Shown: positions 57,840 through 64,000 of the stretch, in pieces | How positions within the stretch are numbered: the first letter of the stretch is position 1 | Layout of the letters: each line of letters starts with the position of its first letter | NCBI GenBank assembly: GCA_036873135.1 | Contig: JAPTYO010000001.1 | Location: 25,535,774-25,599,773, forward strand | Length of the DNA stretch: 64,000 bases | Origin: Clarkia xantiana subsp. parviflora | Lineage: Eukaryota; Streptophyta; Magnoliopsida; Myrtales; Onagraceae | Direction of reading: 5' to 3' | The notes under the pieces: model-generated | Seen by the model: the letters and a program-made list of their open reading frames with translations, nothing else | What the model was told of the DNA's origin: nothing | Database searches by the model: none | Position numbers and translations under genes: made by a program

Positions 57840-59148
57840 TATTTTGACGTAGTTGAAACTGATCTATATGATGAACTCAGTATAAGTATGAAGTGTGTTG
57901 TTGACTTTAAGTAATGGTTATGTTTCGACACACATATTGTGCCTATCGTAATTAGTACTTAAATCCACGTAAACAAATAATAATTAATAGTTCAATTAAT
58001 TAATAATCTATACTAATTCTTATAATAATAGTCATACTAATAGTAAATGTATATACCCTAAATCAATATACCAAAAACCAACTATATTATAAATCTCTAT
58101 ACCCTAAATTATAAATCATTATACCATAAATACCCTTGTGGGTATTAGAGCTCTGGTGTATCTCCCTGCCATCCTCGAGTACCTTACAGCAGAGTTACGA
58201 TTTAGTTCGGTCATCTTCCTTTAAGAATTTAATTAACGGTCGATTCCACAAATGATTGAAGGTCGTATTTCTGATTTGATTGGTAGAGAAAGCTCGAATC
58301 GTTTGACTTGAATCTGGTCAGCTTACACTGGTGGGATATTTGAGCAATTTGGTTTACCAGTCGACTCTGTATTGGTTTTTTCATATACCTATTTCATATT
58401 ATTTCTTGAGTTGGTATTGCATCCAACTGATTTTGGTTTTTTCATTTCAGGTATCGAGTTTGGTTAGGTTTCTTCATTTCATGTACCAATTTTATTTGAT
58501 TATCTCTGATACTCTGGTTTTCCTTATAATTTTTATTTTTTTTGCGATTTCTACCCACTGACATGTTAGATTTTAGAATTGGAAACTGAACAAACATGTA
58601 TGAGACTGGAATCATATGTACTTTTTAGGATCTCTCTGTGAAGAAAGATAGTCTCTGTAAGTCTATCTCGATTAAATATATTTGTTATTCATCACTACAA
58701 CATTATACACAAAACAAAAATTAAATGGGAATATAAAACAAATCAAATTGGGTTGCTACTATTGCGTACCACTATTAGTGTCTTGTTCTTATGTTATTCT
58801 TTATTACGATATGTTCTTCATGGAGTTGCAATGTTTATGACACTTCCAATCTCAATAGAACTAACTTAGCTTCCCTCGAGTTTCGTCGTCGTAACTACAT
58901 CTTCTTCTTATCGAGTAATCAATATCTTTCTTTTACATCCTTGCTTCGGAAGCGTTGAAAATGAATATATTGAAGATTATTGAACTATTTCATATTATTG
59001 GTTGGAGTATGAAGATGTTGTAAATGAGGGTGGTAGAGATCCTAGCATTTGAATACTTTCACCAGTATATACCCAAGTTTCTCTCTTCTTATCTCTATAA
59101 CGATATATATATATAAATGAGATTCTGGCGAGCTTAATTATAATATAA
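57840..59148. other. Non-coding stretch
   Basis: AT-rich. A hydrophobic 76-codon frame at 58331-58561 has no recognisable domain and is most likely chance. Confidence 0.45.
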
Positions 59149-59176
59149 CTAGTTATTAACGCGTGCGTTGCACGCG
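59149..59176 (-). mobile_element. Helitron 3' terminus
   Basis: In minus orientation: hairpin with 7-bp stem CGCGTGC/GCACGCG (59160-59176), 7 nt, then CTAG (59149-59152) followed by T. The element should extend to the right; its TC start was not located. Confidence 0.6.
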
Positions 59177-60890
59177 CATCGATTATTTAAATTTCCAGAT
59201 ATATAATCTATCTTAAGTTTACTAATATTTATAATTAATCAAAGTAAAATATGGGCAAGTTGATTCGTTGTGAGAAACGAATCTATGTGATAGAGAGGAG
59301 CGACATAACGTAATTCAAAACATGAGAAAGAGAAGAGGATAATTAAGTAAAAAGTTAACTAATGTCTTCAGTTACGATACTAAGTTAGCCTTGTAGTTAG
59401 ATATATAAATTAGTTGGGTCGAGCATTACGTTGGTCATTAATGGCTCAATTGTATCTAACTCATCAACTTGCGGTGTCAATAATGTAAACTTGTTCTTAA
59501 CTACTTAGAGTTATCAATGGACAAATTTGACCTATACAAACGTAATTATATACAATATCACAATACCAACAAAATTTGATTTAACAATAAAGATAAAATT
59601 AAATCACAAAAATGTAAAGTTTAGACTTGTATTTACAAAAATATTTAGTTAAAATTAATTAGGTTGTACACAATGTGATTGGATTAACAAATAGAAGAAC
59701 TAAATTAATAGTTTGAGTCCATAAATATTGGACGATGAGTAAAATGTTATTTGTACGAGGTCAGACTTCAAGAACCACATTTCACCCATATTTTGACTTG
59801 TTATATATATAATTTGGTAAGTGGCTGATCTATGTGATAGAAAAATCTCAACAGCCGGAACATATATCACTCGATCTATATAATTCGTTGAATAATTTTT
59901 TTTACATGTATTCGAAATTTTATCCGAAATTTGAACAGAATGAGTATGATAGGACTGACTTAAATTGATATGAATATTGGATTGTAAGTTAATTATAATT
60001 ACTATGACATGTCGACTAAGCGACCTTAAAAAAATAACAAAATTTAAATAATGATTTAGTAATAATATTAAAGATAAATAAATGTTTCTCAAATATAGTA
60101 ATGAATAAATTATTAATTTTATAAAATATAGGAATTAAATATAATATATTTTTTGTTAATAAAATGAAAAGGTGCCAAAGATGTCTATTGGGGGTGAGGA
60201 CCCAACACAAATAATATATTGGTATATAGATAATATATGTATGGCAATTGACAGGTAAAATACGTGCTTGAGTAACAGAGACATGACATATGATTTGTAT
60301 CATCGATATAATGTACATTTATTCGTGCTACAATGTTAAGATTATGTTAATTAGGGTAAGAAAATGTTTATGCAAGTAACTAATCTTTGTCAAGAATATA
60401 TATGGTTGCAAGAAAATCATTTCACATTTTCAAGTTTGTACGTCGAGTTAGTACCCATCTCTCTCGCACACCACTCTCTCTAATTGGACATTAACCTCTG
60501 CAGGCGTACACAGTAATTGGACATTAACGTCTTTAATTAAGATACTATTATCACAAATACTTAACATGTATTTAACATAAGCATTTCACTTAGAAATTCA
60601 CTTTTATTTTTCTTCTACATCATGATTTAGTGAATTCATTTGTTATTTGGCTCTAATATGGATTATTCATCTTACTTGTATGTCTGTTGGAGTTAGGATA
60701 TCGTACGAAGAGGTTCTTGCATAAAAATAGTATTTATTTAGTAGGCTTAAGTCAATATATTAAATATTTTTTTTACTTTTTTGCATATTTGTGTGTACGG
60801 TGGATGAATATATTAAATTTGTTTGAAATGTCTAGATTACTTTTGAAGATAATACTAATATGAAAAATAAAATATAGTATACTAGCACAT
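59177..60890. other. Probable Helitron interior and AT-rich flank
   Basis: No coding domain. Includes one member of the inverted pair described at 59976-60206; frames at 59700-60318 on the minus strand are not recognisable. Confidence 0.35.
59976..60206 (+). repeat. Dispersed repeat, left copy
   Basis: Shares CGACATGTC-type, TTTTATAAA and CTATTGGGGGTGAGGAC phrases in the same order with the reverse complement of 63688-63919. About 70-75% similar by eye. Confidence 0.6.
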
Positions 60891-61475
60891 TGATAAATGT
60901 TACTAACACATACTTTTAGTGGTGATATCTACTGCTACTATTAATTATTTTCAGCAGCGGCAATAATAGTAAGAAAAAAATCTAATTTAGCAGCGACACT
61001 GACGCCACTATAAAACATCTCTTCTGTGTCGACCACAAGTGGCCACTAATTACATTCTATAGCGTCGAACTGTGCCGCACAATATACTTTTTTAGTGGGA
61101 ACATCACGTCGCCACTACAAATGTGTATAGTGTCGATGAAGTCGACACAAATAATTTTCTTTTGTGGCATCTATTTATCGCCACTAATTTGCATATTTAG
61201 CAAAAAAAGACGTCGCCACTCGCCACAAAAGACACTTATTAGTGGCGATTTACCTCGAAATTGTATATGTGTATTTAGTGGCGGCGCTACGTTGCTACTA
61301 ATTGGTTTATTTAGTGGCGACATACATTAGTGTTGTGCCGGCCTTTTAAACTTTTAGCAACGTGACCTATTCTAACAACAGTTTTGCCGCCACTAAACGT
61401 TTACTGGCGGCAATTAGGCCTTTAGTGATGACTTCTGCTGCCATTAAATTTGTGTTTTCTTACATTGACTACCGT
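60890..61475. mobile_element. CACTA-like non-coding element or remnant
   Basis: Dense copies of TAGTGGCGA/TCGCCACTA-type motifs. The right end GTGTTTTCTTACATTG (up to about 61468) resembles a decayed CACTA terminus. The left end is not clear. No coding region. Confidence 0.45.
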
Positions 61476-61659
61476 AAGCCGACTCATGAACCCATCCTCC
61501 CGCACTTCAATTTGACCTTCGACCTGCCTCCGTGAGCTTCTAATGGATCATTGGTGTCCCCACCTCATCACCTAGTATGAAGGTTTGGTATCGTAAAAAA
61601 GTAGACTTCTGTTTAATAGGGTTTGGTGCCGTAAAAAATAGTCATCCTCTTAATGGGGA

Positions 61660-62370
61660 GCATAAGATAGACTCACGTGTGAGAGGGGATTGTTAGGGTT
61701 CACATGTGATTAAAAATTACCACATCGAATATAATGAAAAAGTTAGAACAATATATAAGTTTAGCGGGCTACTCATACTATCACAAAATGATTTCAGTTA
61801 GGAACCAACTTCTGCTTAATGAGGAGCATACGATAGACTCACATGTGATGGGAGATTGTTATGGTTCACATGTGATTAAAACTTACCACATCGAATATAA
61901 TTAAAGAGTTGGAACAATATAAAAGCTTAGCGAGCTACTCATACTATCACCAAATGATTTCTTTAAGGAATCTCACATAATGAAATAGTTGGAACACTAT
62001 ATAGCACATGTGATTAAAAATTATCACATCGAATATAATTAAAGAGTTGGAACAATTAAGTTCAACAGACTACTCACGTGATCACTAAATTATTTTAGTA
62101 AGGAACCTCACATAATGAAATAGTTGGAATAATATATAAGCTTATCGGGCTACTCATGCGATCACTTAATAATTTTAGTAAGGAACCTCATATAATGAAA
62201 TAGTTGGAACAATATATAAACTCACATAATGAAATAGTTGGAATAATATATAAGCTTAGCGGACTAATTATAATATCGCCAAATGCTTTTAGTAAGAAAC
62301 CTAACATAATAAAGTATTTGGAACAATATATAAGCTTAGCGGACTACTCATATTATCATCAAATGAAGTC
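61660..62370. repeat. Degenerate tandem array, units about 70-140 bp
   Basis: At least six copies of TAATGAAATAGTTGGAACAA-like and GCGGGCTACTCATACTATCA-like phrases, several with CACATGTGATTAAAAATTAC. Unit length varies, so internal deletions have occurred. Confidence 0.8.
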
Positions 62371-62437
62371 CAAATCGAAGTTGCAGTTCAAGGAGAGGAT
62401 TAAAGGTAGATTTGAATCCGGTAGTGGAGCCATATAT

Positions 62438-64000
62438 TGTTAGCATATGGTGATTGGGCGCCGTAGATGGAAGCCCATTAATATGTATATGTGACCTAAG
62501 AAAATGGGTAAATGTCACATTAGGGAAATTGGGCTTGACCCAAATCTCAATTGACATGAGAGACCAAAAATTGGGTCTCCCTTATACACTATAGGCCGAC
62601 CGAAATTTAGGAGAGGGCAAAATGGACTTTTGTCCACTTTGCTCCTCCTATAAATAAGGGGTGTTAGGGTTTTATTATGGTAATTCACAATTCCTCATTG
62701 GTGGTGATTTGAGAAAGAAAAAAAACCCTTCCCCCCTTAGACACAAGTTTCGGCCGAACCACCTAAGACACCAAGGGTGTGCCAATTTGCTTCAAGCAAA
62801 CACTCTGGAGATCCGTCCCTGCCAAGAATCGATCAGAGTCTTTGCTGTGGAGACCATACCACGTAGGGCTTCCTTAACAAGAACCTCTACGGGTTTTGTC
62901 CGGTGGATCGAGAACTCCCTCAGCAAGATCTTTGGACTACGGAAAATGTATAAGGTATGTGCACATCTTCTGCTGCGTAATTCTGATGACAAGCATGTAC
63001 CTTGTTTATGTTTTCGTAGTATTTAGCCCCGTAATCCAACAATGGTATCAAAGCCTGTGTTAGGAGTTCATGATTTTGATAAATTGATGTTCTTGATTTT
63101 ACATGTGTTGGCCGAAATTTTAAAGAATGAAAAATTAAAATTTCCGATTTTTATAACTGTAAGTGCCGAAATTTTCATGATGTTCTTAGTAAAATTTTAT
63201 GCTCATAATCTTCAAGAAAACGTGATTTTTATCAAAATCAAACATTGGATTGTAGATCTTATTAAAATTTGATCTTGAAATTTGACCACTTGATTCCAAT
63301 ATGTGTTTCGGCCGAACCCTAGAGGATTTGAAAAGGTAATTTTTTTAATTTCTTAGGCCCCAAGTTTGTAAGTTTCGGCTGTAATATATTAATATATTGT
63401 TTACCATATTTTTATTTTTATTAAAGGTGACAATATATCTATAATTGGAATTATATGGATAGGTTCACGTTAATATATAGAAATATATATAACTATAAAT
63501 ATATCTAGCTAATTTATAGGGATAAAGATATTATTGACAGATTTAGTTACCTAAAAGATTAAGAAAATATATTGTCATATATTTGTTTCCCTATTAAAGA
63601 TATTGACAATAAATAAATAGATATATATATATATATATATATTATGACCAAAATTTATCTTTATACCATACCAATATAAAATGTGAGGGTTGTCCTCACC
63701 CCCAATAGGTACCTTTTCAATATTTTTTATTGTATTATTATTATTATATTTAGTTCCCATAACTTTATAAAATTGATGATTTAGTCCTTATTATCTTTGA
63801 GACTCATCTATTTATCTTTACTATTACTTAAAAATCATTTCGTTAAATTTTATTATTTTTATTTTTAAGTTCGCTTAATTGACATGTCGCTGTAGTTATT
63901 ATTAAATTCTCAATCCAATAAACTTATCAATTAGGGATGCATATCTTCTGCCCCACTCTTCTTGTTCCAGATCGTATATCACTGTTAAGATTTTGACATG
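62438..64000 (+). mobile_element. Copia LTR and leader, continuing beyond the window
   Basis: LTR 62438-63041 (TGTTAGCATATGG to ATCCAACA), primer site TGGTATCAAAGC (63043-63054), then a leader closely related to that of the element at 36596 up to about 63640, where TA repeats begin. The repeat at 63688-63919 follows. Coding sequence, if any, lies past the right edge. Confidence 0.7.
63688..63919 (-). repeat. Dispersed repeat, right (inverted) copy
   Basis: Inverse partner of 59976-60206; begins with the GTCCTCACCCCCAATAGGTA side. Confidence 0.6.

Noticed and set aside
61680..62360. Repeat array as a CRISPR array
   Set aside because: Unit lengths and spacing are irregular, repeats are long and diverged, and the genome is that of a plant.

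Overview
The window reads as nuclear DNA of a flowering plant, most likely a eudicot. It is AT-rich and packed with transposable elements, with one small island of host genes between about 27.1 and 33.2 kb. The evidence is GT-AG spliced plant gene families (class III peroxidase, a DCAF4-type WD40 protein, a PPR protein, a COM1/SAE2 fragment), a plastid ycf2-like insertion, and typical plant Copia, Gypsy, TRIM, CACTA, hAT, Mutator-like and Helitron remains. I cannot name the species.

Layout. 0-0.6 kb: minus-strand exons of a transposase-type gene running off the left edge. 2.2-3.6 kb: a dense cluster of long near-perfect palindromes and a short minisatellite. 4.2-8.6 kb: a gene for a very acidic protein and a spliced Ptta/En/Spm (Transposase_24) gene, both with in-frame stops. 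9.0-9.45 kb: an intact TRIM retrotransposon. 9.6-11.3 kb: a GRF zinc-finger gene and an unknown two-exon gene. 11.6-15.5 kb: a CACTA tnp2 transposase pseudogene on the minus strand with a plastid-derived insert in its coding sequence. 16.9-18.2 kb: a 5'-truncated COM1/SAE2 (GR1) gene fragment, followed 0.55 kb later by a canonical CACTA terminus at 18.745 kb. 20-26.2 kb: tandem repeats, a Gypsy-type solo LTR and a Helitron. 27.25-28.45 kb: class III peroxidase. 28.8-31.8 kb: DCAF4, minus strand, 13 exons. 32.1-32.85 kb: PPR gene, divergent from DCAF4. 33.6-64 kb: nested transposons. These are hAT elements with clear target duplications, a Mutator-like foldback inside one hAT, truncated Copia and Gypsy elements, a complete minus-strand Copia element (53.2-57.8 kb), CACTA-like subterminal arrays, another Helitron end, and a Copia LTR plus leader at the right edge.

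How the pieces relate. Only the peroxidase, DCAF4 and PPR genes look like intact host genes, and they are unrelated in function; DCAF4 and the PPR gene share a 352-bp divergent promoter region. The most unusual arrangement is at 11.6-18.75 kb. There, a tnp2 gene, a fragment of the meiotic and double-strand-break repair gene COM1/SAE2, and a CACTA terminus fit one CACTA element that captured part of a host gene. The element's other terminus was not found in the window, so this remains an inference.
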